DNA of 64,000 nucleotides from Bradyrhizobium canariense (GTDB lineage: Bacteria; Pseudomonadota; Alphaproteobacteria; Rhizobiales; Xanthobacteraceae). Below, piece by piece: positions 54,340 to 63,254 of the stretch. The stretch covers positions 248,001-312,000 of the forward strand of contig NZ_JAFCKJ010000001.1 in assembly GCF_018130465.1 (NCBI RefSeq), given 5' to 3'. The notes beneath the pieces were generated by a model. That model saw only the letters and a program-made list of their open reading frames with translations, was not told where the DNA came from and did no database searches. The first letter of the stretch is position 1. Every line of letters begins with the position of its first letter. Position numbers and translations under genes: made by a program.

Positions 54340-54915
54340 ATGTCGGCAGCCGATTGCGAACCACAGGGAACCGGCTGGGGAATTCTGGACGATCTTCCCG
54401 GCGATCCCATGATCTGGGTGCTGATCTTCAGCGAGCTCGCCGCCTTCGGTCTGTTTCTCGGTGCCTTCACGGTCGCCCGCGCGATCCATCCCGCCGTGTT
54501 TGCGGCGGGGCAGGCGGCGCTTGATCCGGGTCTCGCCGGACTGAACACCGTCGTGCTGGTGACGAGCGGTTGGGCCGCGGCCCGGGCTACGAAAGCCGCG
54601 CGGGCCAGCGAGAGGCGGGCGACACGATACTGGCTCCTCACAGCCATGGGGCTTGGCGGCCTGTTCGTGGCGATCAAGCTCGGTGAATATGCCGAAGAGA
54701 TCGGACGCGGCATCGGACTTGAAACCAGTCCGTTCTTCACACTCTACTTCCTCCTGTCCGGCTTCCATCTCCTGCACGTCTGCCTCGGCATCATCATCCT
54801 CGCATTGGTCTGCCGCCGCGCCGAGGCGTTCGGCGTCGAGACGGGAACGGCCTTCTGGCACATGGTCGATCTGGTCTGGATCGTGATGTTCCCGATTCTT
54901 TATCTGGTGCGGTGA
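54340..54915 (+). CDS. norE: NorE (cytochrome c oxidase subunit III-like)
   Basis: 191 residues, about five helices, subunit III fold: DDLPGDPMIWVLIFSELAAF at the N-terminus, then FFTLYFLLSGFHLLHVCLGI and FWHMVDLVWIVMFPILYLVR. NorE supports nitric oxide reductase activity in the inner membrane but is not catalytic. Followed by norF two bases later and then norCBQD. Confidence 0.92.
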   Translation: MSAADCEPQGTGWGILDDLPGDPMIWVLIFSELAAFGLFLGAFTVARAIHPAVFAAGQAALDPGLAGLNTVVLVTSGWAAARATKAARASERRATRYWLLTAMGLGGLFVAIKLGEYAEEIGRGIGLETSPFFTLYFLLSGFHLLHVCLGIIILALVCRRAEAFGVETGTAFWHMVDLVWIVMFPILYLVR

Positions 54916-54917
54916 CG

Positions 54918-55178
54918 ATGCCGGATCGCCTGAACATGACCTGGATCGCGCTGATCGGCCTCGCACTCGCGACCATCCTGGTGCCATCGCTGGTGCCGCG
55001 TCCGCTGCTCGGAAACGCCCTGGTGCTGGCCCTCGCCGCCATCAAGGGCCGCCGGATTGCGCTCGATTTCCTCGATCTTCGCGCGGCGCCTGCGCTCTGG
55101 CGCGGCCTCGTCAGCGCCTGGATCCTCGTGGTGGTGCTGTTTGTCTGGCTCACATCCGCCGTCGTCGCCCTGATCTGA
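54918..55178 (+). CDS. norF: NorF-like small membrane protein
   Basis: 86 residues with two or three helices (LNMTWIALIGLALATILVPS and WRGLVSAWILVVVLFVWLTS). Size and place directly after norE match NorF / cytochrome oxidase subunit IV-like proteins. The ATG is preferred to a GTG six bases earlier that overlaps the norE stop. Confidence 0.8.
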   Translation: MPDRLNMTWIALIGLALATILVPSLVPRPLLGNALVLALAAIKGRRIALDFLDLRAAPALWRGLVSAWILVVVLFVWLTSAVVALI

Positions 55179-55187
55179 CTCACTCCT

Positions 55188-55201
55188 TGCGCCCTGACAA
55201 A
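55188..55201. promoter_or_regulatory. FNR/FixK2/NnrR-type box upstream of norC
   Basis: TTGCGCCCTGACAA, a TTG-N8-CAA site ten bases after the norF stop and about 83 bases before the norC ATG. It differs from the FixK2 consensus TTG(A/C)-N6-(T/G)CAA at one position. I recall a very similar site before Bradyrhizobium norC. Confidence 0.75.
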
Positions 55202-55277
55202 GAACGGGCGGTGCCAATCGGCAATAAATCGCATCACCACCGATTGTCTCGACAGGACTCAATTGAAAGGATTGGCA

Positions 55278-55730
55278 ATGGCTGAACGCCTGACCAAGTC
55301 GGCCGCTCGAAACGTCTTCTACGGCGGCTCGGCCTTTTTCTTCGCCATCTTCATCGGGCTGACGGCGCACAGCCACTACTACATGGCCACGACCTCGACG
55401 GACGCGACGACGCTGACGTCGTCGGTCGTCCGCGGCAAGCATGTCTGGGAGAAGAACTCCTGCATCAACTGCCACACTTTGCTCGGCGAAGGCGCCTATT
55501 TCGCGCCCGAAGTCGGCAACGTCTGGGATCGATGGGGCGGCAAGGAGGACCCGGCCGGCGCGCGAGAGACGCTGAAGGCCTGGATGCAGTCGCAGCCCTC
55601 GGGCGCGGAGGGCCGGCGGCAGATGCCGCAGTTCAACCTCACCGACCAGGAGCTCAACGATCTCGCCGATTTCCTGCAATGGGTGAGCACGATCAAGCGC
55701 CAGGATTGGCCGCCGAACAAGGCCGGCTAA
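55278..55730 (+). CDS. norC: Nitric oxide reductase, cytochrome c subunit
   Basis: 150 residues. An N-terminal membrane anchor (NVFYGGSAFFFAIFIGLTAH) and a periplasmic c-type cytochrome with haem motif CINCHTLLGEGAYFAPE and the axial Met in RQMPQFNLTDQEL. It delivers electrons to NorB. The ATG is preferred over TTG five codons earlier. Leads norCBQD under a TTG-N8-CAA box. Confidence 0.96.
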   Translation: MAERLTKSAARNVFYGGSAFFFAIFIGLTAHSHYYMATTSTDATTLTSSVVRGKHVWEKNSCINCHTLLGEGAYFAPEVGNVWDRWGGKEDPAGARETLKAWMQSQPSGAEGRRQMPQFNLTDQELNDLADFLQWVSTIKRQDWPPNKAG

Positions 55731-55768
55731 GCCCGCCGCTTTCCTCTTTCAAGACAGAGAGAACCGAG

Positions 55769-57115
55769 ATGAAATATCAGACCCAGAAAGTCGCGATGCT
55801 GTATTTCTACGGCGCGCTGACCCTCTTCCTGGCCCAGGTCCTGTTCGGCCTCCTCGCCGGGACCATCTACGTCCTGCCCAACACGCTGTCGGTGCTGCTG
55901 CCGTTCAACATCGTCAGGATGATCCACACCAACGCGCTGATCGTGTGGTCGTTGCTCGGCTTCATGGGCGCGACCTACTTCCTGCTGCCCGAGGAAACCG
56001 AGACCGAGCTGTACAGCCCGCTGCTCGCAAAGATCCAGTTCTGGATGTTCTTCGGCGCAGCCGGCGTGGCGGTGGTCGGCTATCTCTTCCACTACCACGA
56101 GGGCCGAGAGTTCCTCGAGCAGCCCTTCATCATCAAGGTCGGCATCGTCGTCGTCTGCCTGATGTTCCTGTTCAACGTGACCATGACCGCGCTCAAGGGG
56201 CGCAAGACCACGGTCACCAACATCCTGCTGTTCGGCCTATGGGGCGTTGCGATCTTCTTCCTGTTCGCCTTCTACAATCCGGCGAACCTCGCCGTCGACA
56301 AGATGTACTGGTGGTACGTCGTCCATCTCTGGGTCGAGGGCGTCTGGGAGCTGATCATGGCCTCCGTGCTCGCCTATCTCATGATCAAGCTCAATGGCAT
56401 CGATCGCGAGGTGGTCGAGAAGTGGCTCTACGTCATTATCGGCCTCGCGCTGTTCTCCGGGATTCTCGGTACCGGCCACCATTTCTACTGGATCGGCGCG
56501 CCCGGCTACTGGCAGTGGATCGGCTCGCTGTTCTCGACGCTCGAGGTCGCACCGTTCTTCACGATGGTGATCTTCACGGTGCAGATGACCTGGAAGGCCG
56601 GCCGCAAGCATCCGAACCGCGCCGCGCTGCTGTGGTCGGTCGGCTGTTCGGTGATGGCGTTCCTGGGGGCCGGCGTCTGGGGTTTCCTGCACACGCTGTC
56701 CTCGGTGAACTACTACACCCATGGCACCCAGGTCACTGCTGCGCACGGCCATCTCGCCTTCTTCGGCGCCTATGTGATGCTCAATCTTGCCGTGATGGCT
56801 TACGCCATCCCGCAGATCAAGGGACGCGCGCCCTATAACCAGTGGCTCAGCATGACGAGCTTCTGGATCATGTGCACGGCCATGATGACCATGACGTTCG
56901 CGCTGACCTTTGCCGGCGTGGTCCAGGTCCATCTGCAGCGCGTGCTCGGCCAGGGCTACATGGACGTGCAGGACCAACTCGCCCTCTTCTACTGGGTGCG
57001 GCTCGGCTCCGGTGGGTTCGTCGCGATCTCCGCGCTGATGTTCGTCTGGGCGGTGCTGGTGCCCGGTCGCGAAAAGCTGGCGACCATTCCCGCCGCGCTG
57101 CAGCCGGCCGAGTAA
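55769..57115 (+). CDS. norB: Nitric oxide reductase, cytochrome b (catalytic) subunit
   Basis: 448 residues, 12 helices. Haem and Fe-B ligands are in MIHTNALIVWSLLG, HLWVEGVWELIMASVL (His and Glu at the non-haem iron), GTGHHFYWIG and AAHGHLAFFGAYVM. It reduces two NO to N2O at the inner membrane, forming the cNor complex with NorC. The ATG after GAACCGAG is used; a longer open frame upstream overlaps norC. Confidence 0.97.
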   Translation: MKYQTQKVAMLYFYGALTLFLAQVLFGLLAGTIYVLPNTLSVLLPFNIVRMIHTNALIVWSLLGFMGATYFLLPEETETELYSPLLAKIQFWMFFGAAGVAVVGYLFHYHEGREFLEQPFIIKVGIVVVCLMFLFNVTMTALKGRKTTVTNILLFGLWGVAIFFLFAFYNPANLAVDKMYWWYVVHLWVEGVWELIMASVLAYLMIKLNGIDREVVEKWLYVIIGLALFSGILGTGHHFYWIGAPGYWQWIGSLFSTLEVAPFFTMVIFTVQMTWKAGRKHPNRAALLWSVGCSVMAFLGAGVWGFLHTLSSVNYYTHGTQVTAAHGHLAFFGAYVMLNLAVMAYAIPQIKGRAPYNQWLSMTSFWIMCTAMMTMTFALTFAGVVQVHLQRVLGQGYMDVQDQLALFYWVRLGSGGFVAISALMFVWAVLVPGREKLATIPAALQPAE

Positions 57116-57121
57116 GCGTGA

Positions 57122-57149
57122 CGGCGGCCGCGTTTCATCGCGGCCGCCG
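57122..57149 (+). terminator. Stem-loop between norB and norQ
   Basis: CGGCGGCCGCG (57122-57132) pairs perfectly with CGCGGCCGCCG (57139-57149) around TTTCAT, six bases after the norB stop, followed by a weak T-run. It could lower norQD expression relative to norCB. Confidence 0.65.
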
Positions 57150-57174
57150 CTTCAGGAATTTTCGGAGAGAGATC

Positions 57175-57987
57175 ATGAAAGCAGCCCTTCACGCCTTGGC
57201 CGCGCCCGCACCCGCGCTGCCGGCCTATGTCGCAAGCGGCAACGAATGCGCCCTGTTCGAGCACGCCTGGCGACACCGGCTTCCGGTCCTGCTGAAGGGG
57301 CCGACCGGTTGCGGCAAGACGCGTTTCGTCGCGCATATGGCGGCGCGGCTGGGCTTGCCGCTCCACACCGTCGCCTGCCACGACGATCTCACCGCCGCCG
57401 ATCTCACCGGCCGCTATCTGCTGAGGGGCGGCGACACCGTGTGGACCGACGGTCCGTTGACGCGCGCGGTCCGCGAGGGCGGCATCTGCTATCTCGACGA
57501 GGTGGTGGAAGCACGCAAGGACGTCACCGTCGTGCTGCACCCGCTCACCGACGACCGCCGTATCCTGCCGCTGGAGCGAACCGGCGAGGAGCTCGCTGCT
57601 CCCGCGAGCTTCATGCTCGTCGTCTCCTACAATCCCGGTTACCAGACCCTGCTCAAGGCGTTGAAGCCGTCGACGCGGCAGCGCTTCGTCGCCATCGAGT
57701 TCGGCTTCCTGCCGGCCGAGCAGGAGATTGCGGTGGTGTCGGCCGAGAGCGGGCTGCCACCGGATCGCGTACGGCCGCTGGTCGCGCTTGCCGGACGTCT
57801 GCGGGCGCTGAAGGGGCATGATCTGGAGGAGGGCGTCTCGACCCGGCTCGTGGTGTATTGCGCGACCTTGATTGCGGCGGGAGTCTCGATCGCCGATGCA
57901 GTGCTCGCCGGCATGATCGAGCCGCTGACCGACGATCCCGACGTCAAGGCGGCGCTGCTGGATGTCGCGCGCGCCGTGATTGGGTGA
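57175..57987 (+). CDS. norQ: NorQ, MoxR/CbbQ-type AAA+ ATPase
   Basis: 270 residues. Walker A GPTGCGKTRFVAHMAA, Walker B GGICYLDEVVEARKD and the CbbQ-like DDLTAADLTGRYLLRGGDTV. With NorD it is needed to insert the non-haem iron into NorB. The ATG follows a GGAGAGAG ribosome binding site; the open frame upstream belongs to norB. Confidence 0.95.
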   Translation: MKAALHALAAPAPALPAYVASGNECALFEHAWRHRLPVLLKGPTGCGKTRFVAHMAARLGLPLHTVACHDDLTAADLTGRYLLRGGDTVWTDGPLTRAVREGGICYLDEVVEARKDVTVVLHPLTDDRRILPLERTGEELAAPASFMLVVSYNPGYQTLLKALKPSTRQRFVAIEFGFLPAEQEIAVVSAESGLPPDRVRPLVALAGRLRALKGHDLEEGVSTRLVVYCATLIAAGVSIADAVLAGMIEPLTDDPDVKAALLDVARAVIG

Positions 57988-57997
57988 GGCAGATTCC

Positions 57998-59914
57998 ATG
58001 CTCGACTTCCTCGAACTGGAGGAGACGGTCGGCCGTGCCTGGCACCGGATGGTCGGCGGCACCGCGAGCTATCCGGTCCACGATGATCATGCGGTCGCGC
58101 TTGCGGAGGTGAGAGGCCGGCTCGCGGTGATGTTCCGTGCGCTCGGGGGCGAGACGGGCGTTCAGATCTCAAGCGCAGGCGCACGCAGGGCGGGCCATCG
58201 GCTCGGCTGGCGGCAGCGTATCGGCCTTGGAGACGAACGTCTCGAACAGCCGGGCCGCGACGCCGCGACCATCTTCCTTCCCGATCGCATCGCGATATTT
58301 GCTGACCGCGACCTCAACGCATGCCTCTATCGCTGGCTTGCGGCCTGGTTCGCGGTCGCGCCGATCGAGACGATCACGGAGGATGATCCGCTGCGGCGGG
58401 ACCTTCTGGCCTTGCGCCGGGCGAGCGAGACGGCGGTCTTTGTGCTCACGCAGTTTCCCGGGCTCGCCGCCGGTTACGCGCAGCTCGCCGCGGCAATGGC
58501 CGCGGCCCGGCCGCGACGCCCGTTGCCGCGTCTCGAGCAGGAGATCGAGCGGATCGCTCTCGCCTTGCTCGGGGCCGGAAAGGCGCCCGCAGGCCGGCTG
58601 TGGCCGGCGATGATGGGGACAGGTCCGCTGCCGGACAAGGCGCCGCCGGGCTATCGCTCGGTCCTGCCGTGTCCGCTCTGGGGCGATTGCTGGACGCGCG
58701 AGCTCTCGCCCGCGCATGCGGGCGACGACGAGTGCGCGCCGGGCGCGGGGGCGGCGGCCGAGGACAATCGCAAGCGCTTTGCCGTGCGCGAGCGCGAGGA
58801 CAACGCCAATCGCCGCGATCCCTTCGTGCTCAACCGCTTCGAAAAGATTCTCGCGATGGCCGAGATGGTCAATGTCGACCGTCCGGCTGACGACAGCGAG
58901 GACGAGGACGCGCAGAAGGCCGCCGACGATCTCGAGGAGATCACGCTCAGTCGTCGCAGCGGCAAGCCGGCGAGCCGGCTCAAATTCGATCTCGACCTGC
59001 CGCCGGAAGCCCTCGATGCGTCGCCGCTGAACGCAGACCTCACCTATCCCGAATGGGACTACCGCAGCAGCTCCTACCTGCCCGATCATTGCCGCGTGCT
59101 CGCGGGCGCCGCATCCGAGACCGGCGAGACCTGGTCGCCCGACGAGACCATGCGCCGGCACATCCGCCAGGTGCGGAGCCGCTTCGAGGTCCTGCGGCCG
59201 CGCCACGAATTGATGCGTGCCCAGGCCGATGGGCACGACCTCGACCTCGACGCGCTCGTGCGCGCGCGGTGCGATCTTCGCGCCGGCAGCGGCAGCGGTC
59301 TCGATCGCATCCATGTCGCGATGCGCCCGCAGGGGCACGATCTCGCCGTCACGCTGCTTGTCGACGTCTCGCTCTCGACGGACGCCTGGGTCGACGGCCA
59401 TCGCGTGCTCGACGTCGAGAAGGAGGCGCTGCTCGTGCTCGCGCACGGCCTGTCGGCCTGCGGCGACCACCACAGCATCCTGACCTTCACCTCGCGCCGG
59501 CGGTCCTGGGTGCGGCTCGAGACCGTCAAGGCCTTCGGCGAGCCCATGAGCGGGGCGGTGGAGCGTCGTATCGGCGCGCTGAAACCCGGCTATTACACGC
59601 GGATCGGCGCGGCGGTGCGCCACGCCTCGGCCGAGCTCGCCCGTCAGCCGCAGCGCAAGAAGCTGCTGCTCGTCCTCACCGACGGCAAGCCGAACGATGT
59701 CGATCATTACGAAGGCCGCTTCGCGGTCGAGGACACCCGCAAATCGGTGCAGGAGGCGCGCCGGCTCGGCATTGCCGCCTTCGGCGTGACGGTGGACGCA
59801 ACCGCGCAATCCTATTTCCCGACGCTGTTCGGGCGTGGCGGCTACGCCATCGTCGGCAACATCCGCCGACTGCCCGCAGCGCTGCCGGCGATTTACCGGC
59901 AGGTGGCGCACTGA
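57998..59914 (+). CDS. norD: NorD, VWA-domain activation protein
   Basis: 638 residues. The C-terminal von Willebrand A domain (from about residue 445) has the MIDAS motif LLVDVSLSTDAW and LLLVLTDGKPNDVDHYEGRF; the N-terminal two thirds are the acidic NorD region (DSEDEDAQKAADDLEE). It works with NorQ as an ATPase-adaptor pair to mature NorB. A six-codon-upstream GTG overlaps norQ and is less likely. Confidence 0.94.
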   Translation: MLDFLELEETVGRAWHRMVGGTASYPVHDDHAVALAEVRGRLAVMFRALGGETGVQISSAGARRAGHRLGWRQRIGLGDERLEQPGRDAATIFLPDRIAIFADRDLNACLYRWLAAWFAVAPIETITEDDPLRRDLLALRRASETAVFVLTQFPGLAAGYAQLAAAMAAARPRRPLPRLEQEIERIALALLGAGKAPAGRLWPAMMGTGPLPDKAPPGYRSVLPCPLWGDCWTRELSPAHAGDDECAPGAGAAAEDNRKRFAVREREDNANRRDPFVLNRFEKILAMAEMVNVDRPADDSEDEDAQKAADDLEEITLSRRSGKPASRLKFDLDLPPEALDASPLNADLTYPEWDYRSSSYLPDHCRVLAGAASETGETWSPDETMRRHIRQVRSRFEVLRPRHELMRAQADGHDLDLDALVRARCDLRAGSGSGLDRIHVAMRPQGHDLAVTLLVDVSLSTDAWVDGHRVLDVEKEALLVLAHGLSACGDHHSILTFTSRRRSWVRLETVKAFGEPMSGAVERRIGALKPGYYTRIGAAVRHASAELARQPQRKKLLLVLTDGKPNDVDHYEGRFAVEDTRKSVQEARRLGIAAFGVTVDATAQSYFPTLFGRGGYAIVGNIRRLPAALPAIYRQVAH

Positions 59915-59989
59915 TGCAGGGAAAAGGTGCGGCGTTCCGTGCTCGGGTGAGCTATTGCCCATGTGATGGGTATATGATCGAATGGCGGG

Positions 59990-60655
59990 ATGGACCTGGG
60001 CCGGCCGAAACCCGATCTGATCATCTTCGACTGCGACGGCGTGCTGGTCGACAGTGAGCTGTTGAGCTGTCGGTGCCTGTCCGACGTGCTGGCCGAGTGT
60101 GGCATCGCGCTGAGCCAGGAGCAGGCGCTCGAGCTCTTTCTCGGACGCAGCACCAAAGCGGTCGAGCAGCATTATCGGGATCTCGGGCAGGTCGTGCCGG
60201 ACGGCTTTCTGCCGCGCTTGAAGTCGCATGTGTTGAGCACGTTCGCGGGATCACTCCAGCCGATCGCGGGTGTTGCCGATGTGATCTCCGATTTGCGGGC
60301 GCCATTTTGCGTGGCCTCGTCCAGCGACATCGACCGCGTCGCGCTCTCCCTTGACGTTACCGGCCTGCGGGCGCATTTCGGCGACCGGATCTACACCGCG
60401 CAGATGGTCAGGCACGGCAAGCCGGCGCCCGATCTCTTTCTCCACGCGGCCGAGCAGATGGGCACGCGACCTGCGCACACGCTGGTGATCGAGGACAGTG
60501 CGAGCGGCGTGCAGGCGGGCAAGGCGGCCGGCATGACAGTCTGGGGATTTGTCGGCGGCAGCCATTATCGCAGCCGCGACGGGCAGGCTATATTGTCCGG
60601 TGCGGGGGCCGACCGGGTCTTCGCGCGCATGATCGATTTCTGGAAGGACGCCTGA
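59990..60655 (+). CDS. HAD-superfamily hydrolase, beta-phosphoglucomutase-like
   Basis: 221 residues. Motif I LIIFDCDGVLVDSELLSC, motif II ASSSDIDRV, Lys in VRHGKPAPDLFLHAAEQMG and motif III VIEDSASGVQAGKAAGM. This subfamily dephosphorylates or isomerises small sugar phosphates. It ends eight bases before a SorC regulator that precedes a polyol importer, so a sugar- or polyol-phosphate phosphatase role in that operon is likely. Confidence 0.88.
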   Translation: MDLGRPKPDLIIFDCDGVLVDSELLSCRCLSDVLAECGIALSQEQALELFLGRSTKAVEQHYRDLGQVVPDGFLPRLKSHVLSTFAGSLQPIAGVADVISDLRAPFCVASSSDIDRVALSLDVTGLRAHFGDRIYTAQMVRHGKPAPDLFLHAAEQMGTRPAHTLVIEDSASGVQAGKAAGMTVWGFVGGSHYRSRDGQAILSGAGADRVFARMIDFWKDA

Positions 60656-60663
60656 AGCCTGCC

Positions 60664-61614
60664 ATGGCCGCCGAGAACGAAAAGTCCAGGCTCGATGACG
60701 CCGCGCGCGCCGGCTGGCTCTATTTCATTGCCGGTCACACCCAGGACGAGATCGCGAAGATGCTCCAGGTGTCGCGCGCGTCGGCGCAGCGGCTGGTGTC
60801 GCTGTGCCTCGCCGAACGGCTCATCACCTTCCGGCTCGAGCATCCCATTGCCGCGTGCATGGAATTGGCGGCGCGTCTGAAGGAGCGTTTCGACCTTGCC
60901 CATTGCGAGGTGGTGCCGGCCGATCCCGCCGCGCCGCAGGCCACGGCGGGCATTGCCGAGCGCTGCGCCAACCTGCTCGATTCCACCCTGCGTTCGGAGA
61001 CCCCCGTCATCGTCGCGCTCGGTACCGGCCGGGCCGTGCGCGCCGCGGTCGAGCGCGTCACGCCGATCGACCGGCCCAACCACCAGATCGTCTCGCTGGT
61101 CGGCAATATCTCCGCCGACGGTTCGGCGAGCTTCTACGACACCGTCGGCCGGCTCGCCGACCGCACCGGCGCGCGGCACTATCCGATGCCGCTGCCGTTC
61201 CTGATGTCGTCGGAGGACGAGCGAAACAAGATGGTCCGGATCGAGCCGATCGCGAAGGTGAAAGCGGTCGCGGCCAAGGCGGATTTGCGCCTCGTCGGCA
61301 TCGGCCAGATGGACCAGAAGGCGCAGGTCCATGTCGACGGCTTCGTCACCCGCGACGAGTTGTTCGAGATGATGCGGCAGGGGGCGATCGGCGAGATCAC
61401 CGGCTGGGCCTATGATTCCAAGGGCCGCCTGCTCAAGGCCGGCACCAACAAGCGCCTGACCAGCATCCCGCCGGAGGTCCCGGCAAAGACCACGACGATC
61501 GGCGCCGCGGTCGGTGCGGCCAAGGTGCCGGCGATCGCGGCGGCGTTAAATGGACGGTTGATCAACGGGCTGATCACGGACGAGGCGACCGCACGGGCGA
61601 TTCTGGAGCGCTGA
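60664..61614 (+). CDS. SorC/DeoR-type sugar-binding transcriptional regulator
   Basis: 316 residues. The N-terminal HTH (GHTQDEIAKMLQVSRASAQR) is near residues 24-45; the rest is a SorC effector domain (VIVALGTGRAVRAAVERVTP, NISADGSASFYDTVGRLADR). It is encoded directly upstream of a polyol ABC operon whose promoter carries a 35-bp near-perfect palindrome, its probable binding site. The effector is probably a polyol or its phosphate. Confidence 0.9.
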   Translation: MAAENEKSRLDDAARAGWLYFIAGHTQDEIAKMLQVSRASAQRLVSLCLAERLITFRLEHPIAACMELAARLKERFDLAHCEVVPADPAAPQATAGIAERCANLLDSTLRSETPVIVALGTGRAVRAAVERVTPIDRPNHQIVSLVGNISADGSASFYDTVGRLADRTGARHYPMPLPFLMSSEDERNKMVRIEPIAKVKAVAAKADLRLVGIGQMDQKAQVHVDGFVTRDELFEMMRQGAIGEITGWAYDSKGRLLKAGTNKRLTSIPPEVPAKTTTIGAAVGAAKVPAIAAALNGRLINGLITDEATARAILER

Positions 61615-61642
61615 GGCGCGGGATTTCGCTGCTCGCGCGGCT

Positions 61643-61746
61643 GTCATCGTCCGCGCAGGCGGACGACCCAGTACGCCGCGGCCTCGCTTGAGGCAAACCA
61701 ACTCACGACACGGCGTACTGGATGCCCCGCTTTCGCGGGGCATGAC
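61643..61746. repeat. Dispersed palindromic repeat, about 100 bp
   Basis: Begins GTCATCGTCCGCGCAGGCGG with its hairpin and ends CGCGGGGCATGAC. The inner block cggcgtactggatgccccgc closely matches the copy at 35485-35585. It fills most of the 296-base gap between the regulator and the polyol importer and probably ends the regulator transcript. Confidence 0.75.
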
Positions 61747-61830
61747 AGCGTGGGTGAAGCCACATCTCCATTCTCGGCCCATCTCCCGCACCGCAGCACT
61801 CATAAGTTGCGCGAACACCTTTGCGCCTGC

Positions 61831-61886
61831 TTGACAACGGCTCGCCCTCAGTTGAACATACGCCCAACGCGTGGGCATATGCTCAA
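61831..61886 (+). promoter_or_regulatory. Polyol operon promoter with SorC-type operator
   Basis: TTGACA at 61831-61836 is a good -35 element. The expected -10 position falls in the left arm of a 35-bp inverted repeat: TTGAACATACGCCCA (61852-61866) and TGGGCATATGCTCAA (61872-61886), 13 of 15 positions paired, five-base spacer. An operator over the -10 region implies repression when bound. The GTG start follows 24 bases later after GGGAGG. Confidence 0.75.
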
Positions 61887-61910
61887 AAGCGCGATCCTAG
61901 GGAGGTCACC

Positions 61911-63224
61911 GTGAAACACGTCCTTGGCGCCGTCTGCGGCGCGTCTTGCCTGTTGCTGGCCGTCCCCGCGATGGCCGAAACGACCCTGACGATCGCCACC
62001 GTGAACAACGGCGACATGATCCGCATGCAGGGGCTGACGGCCGAATTCACCAAGAAGAACCCCGACATATCGGTCAAATGGGTGACGCTCGAGGAGAACG
62101 TGCTGCGCCAGCGCGTCACCACCGACATCGCCACCAAGGGCGGCCAATTCGACGTTCTCACCATCGGCACTTACGAGGTGCCGATCTGGGCCAAGAAGGG
62201 CTGGCTGGTGCCGCTCGCCAATCTCGGCGCCGACTACGACGTCGCCGACCTCCTGCCCAAGATCAAGGATGCGGTCTCCGTCGACGGCAAGCTCTACGCC
62301 GCGCCGTTCTACGGCGAGAGCTCGATGGTGATGTACCGCACCGACCTGTTCGACAAGGCCGGCCTCAAGATGCCGGAAAGCCCGACCTGGGATTTCGTCG
62401 TCGACGCCGCCAAGAAGCTCACCGACAAGAGCGCCGGCGTCTACGGCATCTGCCTGCGCGGCAAGGCCGGCTGGGGCGAGAACATGGCGTTCCTCTCCGC
62501 CATGGCCAATTCCTACGGCGCACGCTGGTTCGACGAGAAGTGGCAGCCGCAGTTCAACACCCCGGAATGGAAGGCGACGCTCACGACCTATGTCGACCTG
62601 ATGAAGCAGGCCGGCCCTCCCGGCGCGAGCTCGAACGGCTTCAACGAGAACCTTGCGCTGTTCAACGCCGGCAAATGCGCGATGTGGATCGACGCCACGG
62701 TCGCTGCATCCTTCGTCACCAACCCGAAGGACTCCAAGGTCGCCGACAAGGTCGGCTTCGCGATGGCGCCCAACACCGGGCTCGGCAAGAACGCCAACTG
62801 GCTGTGGGCCTGGAGTCTCGCAATCCCCGCTGGCTCGAAGAAGTCGGAGGCCGCCGAGAAGTTCATCGGCTGGGCCACCAGCAAGGACTACACCAAGGTC
62901 GTGGCTGCGAAGGAGGGCTGGGCCAACGTGCCGCCGGGCACCCGAACCTCGCTCTACCAAAACCCTGATTATCTGAAGGTCGCCCCGTTCGCCAAGCTGA
63001 CGCTGGCCTCGATCGACGCGGCCGATCCGAACAAGCCGACCGTGAAGCCGGTGCCCTATGTCGGCGTGCAATATGCGGCGATCCCCGAATTCCAGGGCAT
63101 CGGCACGCAGGTCGGACAGCAGTTCTCGGCCGCGCTCGCGGGATCGATGACGGTCGACGCCGCACTCACCGCGGCGCAATCCGCAACCGAGCGCGAGATG
63201 AAGCGCGCCGGCTACATCAAGTGA
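61911..63224 (+). CDS. Polyol/sugar ABC transporter substrate-binding protein (SmoE type)
   Basis: 437 residues, signal peptide to about residue 23 (LLLAVPAMAE), type 1 sugar-binding fold (LTIATVNNGDMIRMQGLTAE, YGESSMVMYRTDLFDKAGLK, LFNAGKCAMWIDATVAASFV). The length and pattern fit sorbitol/mannitol-binding proteins SmoE/MtlE. The GTG is used because GGGAGG precedes it and the signal peptide begins there. Behind a SorC regulator and HAD phosphatase, polyol import is the best inference. Confidence 0.9.
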   Translation: MKHVLGAVCGASCLLLAVPAMAETTLTIATVNNGDMIRMQGLTAEFTKKNPDISVKWVTLEENVLRQRVTTDIATKGGQFDVLTIGTYEVPIWAKKGWLVPLANLGADYDVADLLPKIKDAVSVDGKLYAAPFYGESSMVMYRTDLFDKAGLKMPESPTWDFVVDAAKKLTDKSAGVYGICLRGKAGWGENMAFLSAMANSYGARWFDEKWQPQFNTPEWKATLTTYVDLMKQAGPPGASSNGFNENLALFNAGKCAMWIDATVAASFVTNPKDSKVADKVGFAMAPNTGLGKNANWLWAWSLAIPAGSKKSEAAEKFIGWATSKDYTKVVAAKEGWANVPPGTRTSLYQNPDYLKVAPFAKLTLASIDAADPNKPTVKPVPYVGVQYAAIPEFQGIGTQVGQQFSAALAGSMTVDAALTAAQSATEREMKRAGYIK

Positions 63225-63254
63225 ACCCGAGCTCACCCTCCTGAGCTCAAACTT

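Noticed and set aside
58169-60229. A 686-codon open frame on the minus strand
   Set aside because: Antisense to norD and the HAD gene, with no recognisable domain.
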